In this document: positions 56,841 through 64,000 of the stretch, in pieces | How positions within the stretch are numbered: the stretch's first letter is position 1 | Layout of the letters: the number at the start of each line of letters is the position of its first letter | Assembly: GCA_004555425.1 (NCBI GenBank) | Contig: SFID01000001.1 | Location: forward strand, 16,695-80,694 | DNA length: 64,000 nucleotides | Source of the DNA: Bacteroidales bacterium | GTDB taxonomy: Bacteria > Bacteroidota > Bacteroidia > Bacteroidales > Bacteroidaceae | Direction of reading: 5' to 3' | Translations under genes and position numbers: made by a program | Notes under the pieces: model-generated | Told to the model about the DNA's origin: nothing | Databases searched by the model: none | Seen by the model: only the letters and a program-made list of their open reading frames with translations

Positions 56841-57632
56841 TTATTGGGGCTGTGCCACTTGTTCGCTGGTTTTGCCGAAGCGGCGCTCGCGGTTTTGGTA
56901 GTCCACAAGGGCTTGGCAGAAGGAGCGGGTATTGAAGTCGGGCCAGAAGGTGTCGCAGAAATAGAGTTCGGAGTAGGCGCATTGCCACAGCAGGTAGTTG
57001 CTCAGGCGCAGTTCGCCGCCCGTGCGGATGAGCAGTTCGGGGTCGGGCATGAAGGATGTGGCCAATGCTTGGTCGATAGTCTGTTCGCTGATGTCGTCGA
57101 GGGCGAGTTGGCCTTGCTGCACACGGCTGGCAATGTTGCGAACGGCGCTTACGATTTCCCATTTCGAGGAATAGCTGAGTGCGATCACCATGGTCATGCC
57201 TGTGTTGCGGCTGGTGCGTTCGACCAGTCCGAAGATAGCCTCGCGCACTTCTTGCGGCAGTCGTTCGGTTTGCCCGATGACTTGCAGGCGCACGTTGTTG
57301 CGCATGAAGAGTTCCTCTTCCATCGCTGTCAGTATGAGCGACATGAGTGCGGCCACCTCTGCAGCGGGTCTGTTCCAGTTCTCCGTGGAGAAGGTGTAGA
57401 GCGTCAGGTATCCTACGCCCAAGCGGGAGGCTGCGGTAGTGATTTCGCGCACGGTCTCCACGCCTTGCTGATGGCCCATGCTGCGGTCCAGTCCGCGCGC
57501 TTTGGCCCATCGGCCGTTGCCGTCCATGATGATGGCGATGTGGCGAGGGATGCGATTGAGGTCTACGCCCAGTTGCCGGGCGAAGTCGCGGGTGGCGGCC
57601 TGTGTGTCGAGGAGAGGATTGTGGCTATCCAT
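56841..57632 (-). CDS. uppS: Isoprenyl (undecaprenyl diphosphate) synthase
   Basis: The 263-aa cis-prenyltransferase has [28 protein letters not shown] and [20 protein letters not shown]. It makes the lipid carrier for peptidoglycan and surface glycans. Slightly longer at the N-terminus than average; an internal start is not favoured. It precedes bamA on the same strand. Confidence 0.96.
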   Translation of the reverse strand: MDSHNPLLDTQAATRDFARQLGVDLNRIPRHIAIIMDGNGRWAKARGLDRSMGHQQGVETVREITTAASRLGVGYLTLYTFSTENWNRPAAEVAALMSLILTAMEEELFMRNNVRLQVIGQTERLPQEVREAIFGLVERTSRNTGMTMVIALSYSSKWEIVSAVRNIASRVQQGQLALDDISEQTIDQALATSFMPDPELLIRTGGELRLSNYLLWQCAYSELYFCDTFWPDFNTRSFCQALVDYQNRERRFGKTSEQVAQPQ

Positions 57633-57675
57633 CGTATAGGGATTATGAATTGCTTGTTGAATGTGGGCGGCGGCC

Positions 57676-58365
57676 TTAGTCGCGGTTGCACGTGGGGCAG
57701 CGCGGTGCCAGGTCGTAGGTCAGGGTGAACAGGGTGAAGGAGTAGTGGTCCTTATTGCGGAAGCCCATCGACTTGATGCCGAGCGGTGCTTCCAGTCCGT
57801 CGAGTTTGTCGCTGGGCGTGAGGTGCATGCGCCATTCGAGGCCGAGGTTGAGCCGGCGGCTGGCCTTGAATTTTACGCCCACACCGAGGGGAATATTGCA
57901 GGTGAAGGCTTTGCCTGCCGTGCCATACGTGAGGCCGAAGCCCATTTGCAGATAGGGCGTCACACGGCGGTAGCCCTGGTAGCCCCGTGTGAAGCCGTAG
58001 GGCAGGAAGTGGAGTTCGTAGAGCGCGCTGAGGTCGAAGATGTCGCCACTGAGCTGGTAGTTCAACCGCGCGGGCCCCGAAGCATCCGGATTGGCTGGAT
58101 AGAAATCGCTGCGCCCCTCGGTCGTGCCGTCCAAACGTCCATATCCCAGATTGACCTTGACGGCCATGCGGGGATTGAGGATAAAGCGACTTACGAGAGC
58201 GCCTCCGACATTCGAGGAACCGAACCACGCGCTATTGCAGTCGTTCAGCCCGAAGGCCAAGCCAACGCCTGCACCCAACTCCATGCGATATTCGGCATCA
58301 TCGTCCTGTGCCGACAACTGGGATGCCGCCAGCAGGAAAGCGATAAAGAATGTCAGAATGCGCAT
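57676..58365 (-). CDS. DUF6089 family outer-membrane protein
   Basis: The 229-aa protein has a signal peptide ([15 protein letters not shown]) and a predicted small barrel ([37 protein letters not shown]), ending [17 protein letters not shown]. Its position before uppS-bamA matches other Bacteroidales. A run of eight C residues lies 16 bp upstream of the start. Confidence 0.85.
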   Translation of the reverse strand: MRILTFFIAFLLAASQLSAQDDDAEYRMELGAGVGLAFGLNDCNSAWFGSSNVGGALVSRFILNPRMAVKVNLGYGRLDGTTEGRSDFYPANPDASGPARLNYQLSGDIFDLSALYELHFLPYGFTRGYQGYRRVTPYLQMGFGLTYGTAGKAFTCNIPLGVGVKFKASRRLNLGLEWRMHLTPSDKLDGLEAPLGIKSMGFRNKDHYSFTLFTLTYDLAPRCPTCNRD

Positions 58366-58445
58366 AGCTATTTGGGCTTTGGGGGGGGCTGTTTTATTTT
58401 CTTCGCAGCTTTTGGCTGCTGGATTGATCGTCTTGGGCCGCGGTG

Positions 58446-58545
58446 CCTGGCAGAGGATTCTAGAGGATTCTAGAGGATATTAGAGGATTCTAGAGGATTT
58501 TTAGAGGATTTTTTTGAGGAGCTTAGAGGAGGATTGTAGGAGGGC
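58446..58545. repeat. AGAGGATTCT array (family R3)
   Basis: Tandem units of TAGAGGATTC and TAGAGGATTTT, followed by degenerate ATTCCTC units, fill the spacer between the DUF6242 and DUF6089 genes. Confidence 0.75.
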
Positions 58546-58615
58546 TCATTCCTCATTCCTTCTTCCTTATTTCTTATTTCTCTTTCTTCATTCCTCATTC
58601 CAAATTGGAAGGGCC

Positions 58616-60007
58616 TCAATTTTCCTTCCACCCAAGTCGGAAGTGTCGGCCGCGCCAAATTTCGCCGCTTGTGGCGTTGATATACCATATAAAATGGTGC
58701 TCGTCGGTGGTGGCCACTACCTGATATGTGCCCAGCGCGAACGGGACGGGCAATTTGATTTTCTCGGGAATCCATGTGCGGCCATTGTCGTGGCTCGCAT
58801 AGAGGGGGGCGGGCTGGCCGTCTTGGGTCAGGCCCGTCATCCACGTGGCGCCGTCGTAGCGGAAGATGGAGGCATCGCGCAGTGTGGGACAGTTGTATTG
58901 GTTGGTTTCGGCGGCGGGAATGCGAATCCAAGGGTATTCCTCTCCGCCCTTCACGTCAACGGTGCGGCGCCATACGTTGACCCGTCCTTTGCGCTGCTCA
59001 ACGGCCACGAACACCTCCTGACCATCGTTGTTGCCCGCGGGCACACACACCGACACGATGCTGTCCGTCTTGGGAGCAAGGGCTGGCTCGTCATTGGCCA
59101 CGGTCGTCCATGCCAGACCATCTACGCTCGACAGGAATTCCCCATCGTTCAGTGCTTGCATGCAAGTTTCGCCGCCAGCCAGGAGGGTCGTTGGTGTCAG
59201 ACTGCTGCCCAGGGCTGTCCATGCGAGGCCGTCTGTGGAACTGAGGATTTGGTGGTCGGCATTGAGCGCAAGGAGTTTGCCGTCCTGCCCATGCTGTATC
59301 GTTTGGGGCAAGAGGTTGGTAAGGGTCTTGGTGGTCCATTCTGTTTGCGGCGCCACGGTCTTTGCGGTATAGGGGATGCGCACAGCCTTGGTTTCTGTGC
59401 CTTGCAGGCCGTAGAGGGTCAAGATGCCGTTTTGGGCCACGGCGCGCAGGTTGGTCATGCTGCTAAGCAACTTGTTGGGCTGGGCCACGCGTTGCCAATT
59501 CATGCTGTCGCCCTCCTGCTTGTGAACGAGCACGCACACCTCGTACGAGCGTTGCGAAACGCCGTCCGCTCCAAATACGGTCACCATACGCGGCAGGCTG
59601 AAGTCGGTGCTGTCGGTCGATACGAAGGCCGTATCTCTGCCCGTTGTGAGCGAGCGAATCATATAGCCGCCCGTGGCATTGATGGCGCTGAAGGTCACCT
59701 TCGTGATGTCGGTGCCGTAGGGCAGGGAGTCGCGGTTCCAGATGCGTCCGTCGCAGTTGTAGCCCGGGCGCTTGAAGTGGTCAATGCTCATCGGATAGAT
59801 CGAACCCGTCACGGTCACGCGGTAGGTGCTGTCCTCGCCTGCTGCATTCTTCGTGAGCAGATAACGGTTGAGCGTACCGAGTGTTAGGTTGGTGATGATG
59901 CAATCGCTAGCCAGTGTCGTGTCAATATCGTCGTCATTGAAGCAAGCCAGTTGTCCGAAGGTCATCAGGAAACCCAGCAGTAGCGTGACAAGGGGATAGA
60001 GTCTCAT
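58616..60007 (-). CDS. DUF6242 family lipoprotein (beta-propeller-like)
   Basis: The 463-aa protein has a signal and Cys in GQLACFNDDD. An N-terminal domain (TYRVTVTGSIYPMSIDHFKR) is followed by repeated blades of the type QILSSTDGLAWTALGSS, EFLSSVDGLAWTTVAND and LYASHDNGRTWIPEKI, as in sortilin/BNR-like propellers. The family is Bacteroidales-specific and sits by the uppS-bamA cluster; function unknown. Confidence 0.85.
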   Translation of the reverse strand: MRLYPLVTLLLGFLMTFGQLACFNDDDIDTTLASDCIITNLTLGTLNRYLLTKNAAGEDSTYRVTVTGSIYPMSIDHFKRPGYNCDGRIWNRDSLPYGTDITKVTFSAINATGGYMIRSLTTGRDTAFVSTDSTDFSLPRMVTVFGADGVSQRSYEVCVLVHKQEGDSMNWQRVAQPNKLLSSMTNLRAVAQNGILTLYGLQGTETKAVRIPYTAKTVAPQTEWTTKTLTNLLPQTIQHGQDGKLLALNADHQILSSTDGLAWTALGSSLTPTTLLAGGETCMQALNDGEFLSSVDGLAWTTVANDEPALAPKTDSIVSVCVPAGNNDGQEVFVAVEQRKGRVNVWRRTVDVKGGEEYPWIRIPAAETNQYNCPTLRDASIFRYDGATWMTGLTQDGQPAPLYASHDNGRTWIPEKIKLPVPFALGTYQVVATTDEHHFIWYINATSGEIWRGRHFRLGWKEN

Positions 60008-60170
60008 GCTTTGTGATTCTTATTTATTATAGGTAGGTTCTGTCAATCAGTTGCAATGGAAGCCACGCCTCCTCTCTGCATGACATATCGTGAGTATCGC
60101 CCAGCCCACCACAGCCGCCAACCATCCTTTTGGTCAGCCCACAATGGGGGCTATACAATCTCTCAAGATG

Positions 60171-60178
60171 CAAAAGTA
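60171..60178 (-). promoter_or_regulatory. Probable -7 box of the DUF6242 gene
   Basis: TACTTTTG on the minus strand matches TAnnTTTG, ~165 bp upstream of the ATG. Confidence 0.45.
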
Positions 60179-60230
60179 CGACAAAATTCTCAGTCGCAGG
60201 CCACTCCCCTGTATTTTTCTGATATTTTAA

Positions 60231-60390
60231 GGTAGGTTCTATAAATTAGCTTGCGATGGATTTTTGTCTATCGTGCCGGATGTTTTTTGTTACATGAGGG
60301 AGCGTAGCGGGCTATGTGACCGAATGAAAAACAAAAAGATACGGTGCGAGAGGCGGAAAGACATCCAAGCCAAATAGAAACACCAACCAT
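60231..60390. repeat. Hairpin element GGTAGG-type (family R7), copy 4
   Basis: GGTAGGTTCTATAAATTAGC at the left, core GAGCGTAGCGGGCTATG and a degenerate right end near ACACCAACC. A partial left end also occurs at 60032. No gene is supported in 60008-60477. Confidence 0.65.
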
Positions 60391-60477
60391 CCTTTGAAAC
60401 TTGAATTCTGGTATATAATGGAAGAGGGAGAATGTGAGCCCACATCCTCCCTCCAACTTTTTGATTAGAATGGATAT

Positions 60478-61335
60478 CTATTCTTTAGAAGAATCACTCT
60501 TGTCTTTCTTCTTTTCATCTTTTTTCTTTTCATCTACCTCATCAATGGCAATCTGGTAGTTGTTGATTACAGCACCAGTTACTAAATTGAGAAGAAGGAA
60601 AGCAGCTAAACAAAACCAAGACACATGATATGTCGTTATTACGGCTGAGTTTACATGAATAAGTCCGTACTCCGATGCTGTAATATGATTATATCTGAGA
60701 TCCGTCCAATCTTCTCCGGTGAGTTCTCGGAATAATGTAAATATGGCCTCGCCTAAATCCCCAAAAGGATCAGGGGAATTCGAAGGAGCATTAGGAGCAA
60801 CTTCCATTAATTTTTCGTATTTCGCCAGTTGTTCGCCTTCAAGAGTTGTTGGGTCTGGAAGGCGGAACATGGAAACACCTGCAATTGCATACAAATACAC
60901 AAAAATCAAGAACAGTATCAAGTTGTAGAACATTGACGTCATCGACTTTACGAGTACCGTTACAATCAACTTTATTTCCTTGGAAGTCCTAAGCAATCGA
61001 AGAATACGGAACACTCTTAACACTCTCAACGCTGTCATCATTGATGCAGATGCGAACAAGGTCTCGGGGATATATCCAATCAACACCAACGTAAGGTCAA
61101 ACACATTCCATCCATCGCAAAAGAATTCCTTTATACTTCTCGCCGCAATAAAACGCAGTAGAATCTCGAATGTAAATATATACAAGATTCCCTGCTGAAT
61201 CATCTTGACAGTCAGATTGTCCGTGTAGGTTTCTACGCCTATAAGGACTGAATTTAGGATGATAATTCCTGTAATGAACAATTCAAAACCTTTGTTATAC
61301 GCAATTAATGATGCGATTTTTTTTATCTTTGACAT
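60478..61335 (-). CDS. Voltage-gated cation channel (single-domain, NavBac/CavBac-like)
   Basis: The 285-aa protein has six transmembrane segments. S4 reads LRVLRVFRILRLLR with Arg at every third position. The pore has a long turret and the selectivity sequence FRELTGEDWTDL, followed by S6 (FLLLNLVTGAVINNYQIAID) and a charged Lys/Glu/Asp tail. Four subunits would make a channel. Two acidic residues in TGEDW resemble calcium-channel filters more than the sodium-type LESW. The gene is AT-richer than most of the window. Confidence 0.9.
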   Translation of the reverse strand: MSKIKKIASLIAYNKGFELFITGIIILNSVLIGVETYTDNLTVKMIQQGILYIFTFEILLRFIAARSIKEFFCDGWNVFDLTLVLIGYIPETLFASASMMTALRVLRVFRILRLLRTSKEIKLIVTVLVKSMTSMFYNLILFLIFVYLYAIAGVSMFRLPDPTTLEGEQLAKYEKLMEVAPNAPSNSPDPFGDLGEAIFTLFRELTGEDWTDLRYNHITASEYGLIHVNSAVITTYHVSWFCLAAFLLLNLVTGAVINNYQIAIDEVDEKKKDEKKKDKSDSSKE

Positions 61336-61341
61336 AATTAT

Positions 61342-61494
61342 CTACGTTTTTTTGTCGCCGAAAAGTTCGCCATTTTTTTGAACTGTGCCAACTTCTGCTC
61401 CACATGCAGGGCACTTTCGTATTGTGCCATGTTTTACATTTGTTTCTTGCTCACTTAGTGAACTTTTTTCGTTTAGAGGATCAATTGGTTTAGT
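61342..61494 (-). pseudogene. Zinc-ribbon protein fragment without a start codon
   Basis: An open frame reads PIDPLNEKSSLSEQETN then RKCPACGAEVGTVQKNGELF and ends six bases before the channel ATG. RKCPACGAEVG resembles the zinc ribbon of the protein at 63.4-64 kb. A stop lies directly upstream and there is no ATG, so I read it as a remnant. Confidence 0.5.
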
Positions 61495-61650
61495 CTATCT
61501 GTGAGAGTATGTTCTTCATCTTCTCCTTCAGCTTTGCTTTTTGTCCACGGTCTTTTTCCATACAAAGGAGTATTTGTTGGCTACGCTTTCTATCTTTGTG
61601 GGATCAATGTGCTGTTCCTCAAGCAACATCAGCTCCCTGTCAACAAGTAG
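61490..61650 (-). pseudogene. Remnant of an IS1182-like transposase
   Basis: Minus-strand translation gives LLEEQHIDPTKIESVANKYS, FVWKKTVDKKQ and, after a frame change, KLKEKMKNILSQID. DPTKIEANANKYxFVWKK is characteristic of IS1182-type transposases. Only ~50 codons remain, with a frameshift. Confidence 0.55.
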
Positions 61651-61710
61651 AATCTCCCCTGTGAGAAGAATTAGTGGGCGGTATCATTAGTTGAATTTGC
61701 GAGCGGCATA

Positions 61711-61753
61711 AAAAATATGGGGATGCATCATTGTGATACATCCTCATATTTTT
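61711..61753 (-). terminator. Terminator downstream of the DUF6591-like lipoprotein gene
   Basis: AAATATGxGGATGxATC pairs with its complement across ATTGT, with A/T tracts on both outer sides, 28 bp past the lipoprotein stop. It could act in both directions. Confidence 0.75.
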
Positions 61754-61780
61754 AATTGTGAAAAAACTTAACGCATTTCA

Positions 61781-62566
61781 TTACTGCGCTGCCTTAGTCA
61801 TTTTCTTCGTAATCTTCATATATCGTGCCCATTGAGATGCAGACATATCACCCTGGGCGTTTTCCATCTTGTCACTCAATTCTTGAGCCTTCTGCAAAAA
61901 TCCAGCATACTCTGTTATGGCAGTCACATCGCCATTGGAGGCTTTCTTCATTAGAGCTATATATTTGTTGACATACTGCTCATAAGAATCTAACATTGAG
62001 TCCCAGTCTGCAGAACTTGTTGATGAACTACTAATAGACTCGTCGTCATCAGAACTGTCATCAGAACTGTCATCAGAAGAAACAGATGAATTATCACTGC
62101 TTCCGCTCTGTTCCTTATATTCTTCTACTTCTTCGACTATTGAAGACAATCGAATTTTTGCAGGTGTATTTTCTCCAACGTTTTCATGATTATTAATCTT
62201 GATGGTTACGGTTTGGCCTGGAGTAGCCTGTCGTAAAACTTCGAAATCGTCGAATGACCAGGCATCAACTTTTCCCGCAGAAATGACAGTCCCATTCTCA
62301 TCAAGAACATTTACACCGATATAGGCTTTCAAATTCTCGGGGAGAGGTTCGATACATTTTAGTTCAACAGTTACTTCATCAATGATTCCTTTCTGATACT
62401 TGTAGGTCTTGTCTTCAAGCGAGAAATACTGCGACAACTTTCCGTCAATGGTGGTGTTATCAACGGTTACATCAAAAGAGTTGTCAGAGCCAGAACTGTT
62501 TTTGCCACCGCACGATGCAAGGCAAATTGCCACGATGGCAATTGTTAAATACTTAAATGTCTTCAT
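61781..62566 (-). CDS. Lipoprotein with acidic Ser/Asp linker (DUF6591-like C-terminus)
   Basis: The 261-aa lipoprotein (AICLASC, Cys19) has an N-terminal beta domain (VTVELKCIEPLPENLKAYIG), a Ser/Asp-rich low-complexity linker (about residues 155-185) and a helical C-terminal domain (DWDSMLDSYEQYVNKYIAL; SQWARYMKITKKM). The last part resembles DUF6591 from memory of the family. It lies 13 bp downstream of a small membrane-protein gene. Function unknown. Confidence 0.75.
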   Translation of the reverse strand: MKTFKYLTIAIVAICLASCGGKNSSGSDNSFDVTVDNTTIDGKLSQYFSLEDKTYKYQKGIIDEVTVELKCIEPLPENLKAYIGVNVLDENGTVISAGKVDAWSFDDFEVLRQATPGQTVTIKINNHENVGENTPAKIRLSSIVEEVEEYKEQSGSSDNSSVSSDDSSDDSSDDDESISSSSTSSADWDSMLDSYEQYVNKYIALMKKASNGDVTAITEYAGFLQKAQELSDKMENAQGDMSASQWARYMKITKKMTKAAQ

Positions 62567-62579
62567 GATAAGTTTGATT

Positions 62580-62882
62580 TTAGATTAATGAATAAATTGT
62601 GAATGCAATCCAAATGATGTTCCAAATAGCAACTTTTACATTGCTTTTTGACTTAAAGATAGGAACAAAGCAGAGAATTGTAATTACAACGGTGGCAATT
62701 ACCAAGAACCAAATAGCAATCTCTACGCTTTTAAACATACCTTCAAAATCAAAATTTTTGCAGGCATCAGCAATACCGCTAAATCCGATTGCGAGATACG
62801 CAACAGCTACGATTACCTCTGAAAGAGGAATTACCCAGGACAAACGTCCTTTGGGCGTTTCTTTTGTGACATCTGTACTCAT
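62580..62882 (-). CDS. Small three-helix membrane protein
   Basis: The 100-aa protein starts at 62882 (MSTDVTKETPKGRL) and has about three hydrophobic segments: VIVAVAYLAIGFSGIAD, IAIWFLVIATVVITILCFVP and VAIWNIIWIAFTIYSLI. The last resembles the end of the next upstream protein (VAWLNIIWVCLEFG), suggesting distant paralogy. No known family. Confidence 0.7.
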   Translation of the reverse strand: MSTDVTKETPKGRLSWVIPLSEVIVAVAYLAIGFSGIADACKNFDFEGMFKSVEIAIWFLVIATVVITILCFVPIFKSKSNVKVAIWNIIWIAFTIYSLI

Positions 62883-62940
62883 GTCTGTTATTTTTTTTAA
62901 GTTTTGACTACAGCCTTTAAAGCGCTTCGTCTTTTTCTTT

Positions 62941-63186
62941 TTAGAATAGTTCAATACCTGCGAACTTGAGGCCAAACTCTAAGCAAACCCAAATGATATT
63001 TAACCACGCAACGTTTCTTCCCCAGCTACGAATACCATCCATTACCATGCCTGCATTCTTATCTTTGCCAAGGATGGACAAGACTAAGCCACCTACACCA
63101 CAGATGATTTCTAGGACAGGTTCGAAGAACACTCCAAGACCGATGACACCAACTACAAGTGATGCAATAGAAAATACTTTCTTCAT
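62941..63186 (-). CDS. Small membrane protein (DUF4190-like)
   Basis: The 81-aa protein starts at 63186 (MKKVFSIASLVVGVIGLGVF). Two helices with IICGVGGLVLSILGKDKNAG between them recall DUF4190-type proteins, then VAWLNIIWVCLEFGLKFAG. Probably in one transcript with its neighbours. Confidence 0.7.
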   Translation of the reverse strand: MKKVFSIASLVVGVIGLGVFFEPVLEIICGVGGLVLSILGKDKNAGMVMDGIRSWGRNVAWLNIIWVCLEFGLKFAGIELF

Positions 63187-63214
63187 AATGCTAAAAATAG
63201 TTATTGTTAAGAGA

Positions 63215-63333
63215 TTAAAAACACAAAGCTCCGACAATGCCAAAGAGTATGTAGAAAATCACAACAAAAATGGATACCAATACTTATTAGTTTTGTCCGG
63301 CTCTTTGTGCTTCTTTTTCTTGGAGCCAGCCAT
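63215..63333 (-). pseudogene. 39-residue single-helix protein with a 1-base deletion in a T5 run
   Basis: The frame starts MAGSKKKKHKEPDKTNKYWYP and hits TGA four codons later. Adding one T to the T5 run at 63266-63270 (A5 on the plus strand) continues FFVVIFYILFGIVGALCF and stops, making a Lys-rich N-terminus plus one transmembrane helix. The clean hydrophobic continuation argues that it is, or was, a real gene. Confidence 0.5.
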
Positions 63334-63375
63334 CTTCTTGTCTACGTACCCAAAGGCCTTGTCTCTTGTGAGACA

Positions 63376-64000
63376 TTATTTTCCGAATAATTTTGAAAAG
63401 AAGCCTGACTTTTTCTGAAGGTACGGCGCAAAATCAGGATCATTAGCGAAACTAATTCTAGCTTTATTTACACATTCTTCATATTTGGCCTCATATGCTT
63501 TCCTCATCGTTTGCTCTTCGAAAACTTGCATGGATTGATTTTGCTTCATTGAAGAAATTTGGGCAGACATCGAAGCTAAAAACTCCAATAAATCAGCTCG
63601 TGTGTTCGGAACAGGGAACATGCGTATTACATTTGCCTTTTCTTTTACTTTATTACTAACTCCATATATTGGAATGGAAGATGATACTTTATCGCGATAG
63701 GCGACTTCGATGGCTTCTAATTTTGCGGACAATTTTTCGTAGGAACTGTTTGCTCCAACATTCGAGAACGCATAGCCACACTCGGGGCACAGGGCAGATC
63801 CTCCTACAACCTGAGCTCCACAACTAGGGCATTTAAGTACATTACCATATTTCTGGTTAGTTGCCTCCTTAGGAGGGGCAGGGCGAAGCCAGTCTTCCTG
63901 CCTTTTCATTTTAGCCAGTCGACCATCAATGACGACATCCAGTTCATCTGGGTCTACGCCCTCTGCTTGAGCACGCTTGTGTAATACTGCACGTTCTTTG
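63376..64000 (-). CDS. Zinc-ribbon protein (5' end beyond window)
   Basis: The frame is open to the window edge, reading KERAVLHKRAQAEGVDPDEL before the first internal ATG at 63909, so the true start is outside. Two zinc knuckles follow (KCPSCGAQV and ALCPECGYAF), then a helical domain (RMFPVPNTRADLLEFLASM) and FFSKLFGK at the end. The arrangement is seen in Bacteroidales proteins of unknown function, often near small membrane proteins. Confidence 0.8.
   Translation of the reverse strand, partial: KERAVLHKRAQAEGVDPDELDVVIDGRLAKMKRQEDWLRPAPPKEATNQKYGNVLKCPSCGAQVVGGSALCPECGYAFSNVGANSSYEKLSAKLEAIEVAYRDKVSSSIPIYGVSNKVKEKANVIRMFPVPNTRADLLEFLASMSAQISSMKQNQSMQVFEEQTMRKAYEAKYEECVNKARISFANDPDFAPYLQKKSGFFSKLFGK

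Noticed and set aside
60401..60458. Terminator of the channel gene at the GGAGGGAGGATGTG hairpin
   Set aside because: The hairpin is strong, but the T-tract is on the plus-strand side, which is the wrong orientation for the channel gene; left unassigned.

Overview
The window looks like a chromosomal segment of a GC-rich member of the Bacteroidales, probably Prevotellaceae-like. The evidence is a type IX secretion (gliding/Por) operon, secreted proteins with Prevotella-style C-terminal sorting motifs, TAnnTTTG promoter boxes, type III glutamine synthetase, the LL-diaminopimelate aminotransferase route, and Bacteroidales-restricted families (DUF4292, DUF6089, DUF6242, DUF2795). The genus is an inference. 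TAG, TAA and TGA are all used as ordinary stops.

Layout. 0-5.7 kb: an iron/haem-type cluster (outer-membrane barrel end, imelysin lipoprotein, di-haem DUF1111 protein broken by an in-frame TAG, cytochrome c assembly protein). 5.7-6.8 kb: non-coding repeats. 6.8-16.2 kb: HflX, ribosome recycling factor, RsgA, NfeD, an Omp28-like secreted protein, a BtuCF/FecBCD-type pair and asparaginase. 16.2-17.4 kb: a second non-coding repeat block. 17.4-25 kb: dut, TPR lipoprotein, DUF4292 lipoprotein, EnvC-like protein, nadA, alpha/beta hydrolase and marC. 25-28.2 kb: an apparently inserted segment (secreted protein, 55-aa gene, inverted-repeat element) between two copies of the 3' end of butyrate kinase. 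28.2-30.3 kb: buk-ptb. 30.5-37.1 kb: porP-gldK-gldL-gldM-gldN. 37.2-40.2 kb: DUF2795, adenosyltransferase, methyltransferase-like protein and metF. 40.2-41.5 kb: a third non-coding block. 41.5-50.8 kb: holB, dapL, dapF, pyrG, a PurF-family protein and glutamine synthetase III. 51.4-60 kb: PBP4 and the envelope cluster DUF6242-DUF6089-uppS-bamA-ompH-ompH. 60.4-64 kb: an AT-richer accessory patch with a voltage-gated cation channel, small membrane proteins, a zinc-ribbon protein, and transposase and zinc-ribbon remnants.

The most unusual content is between the genes. At least eight families of short non-coding repeats fill the spacers. Three blocks (5.8-6.7, 16.5-17.2 and 40.35-40.9 kb) share one architecture. 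A ~360-bp unit carries a near-consensus Bacteroidetes promoter that fires straight into a strong terminator hairpin, predicting a ~45-nt RNA; the hairpin shows a compensatory base-pair change. It is always joined at the same point to a cassette bounded by inverted GTAACTACTCAGG ends, whose contents (543, 345 and 185 bp) differ completely but are all dominated by inverted repeats. Other families lie flush against start or stop codons and in two cases encode the last residues of a protein.
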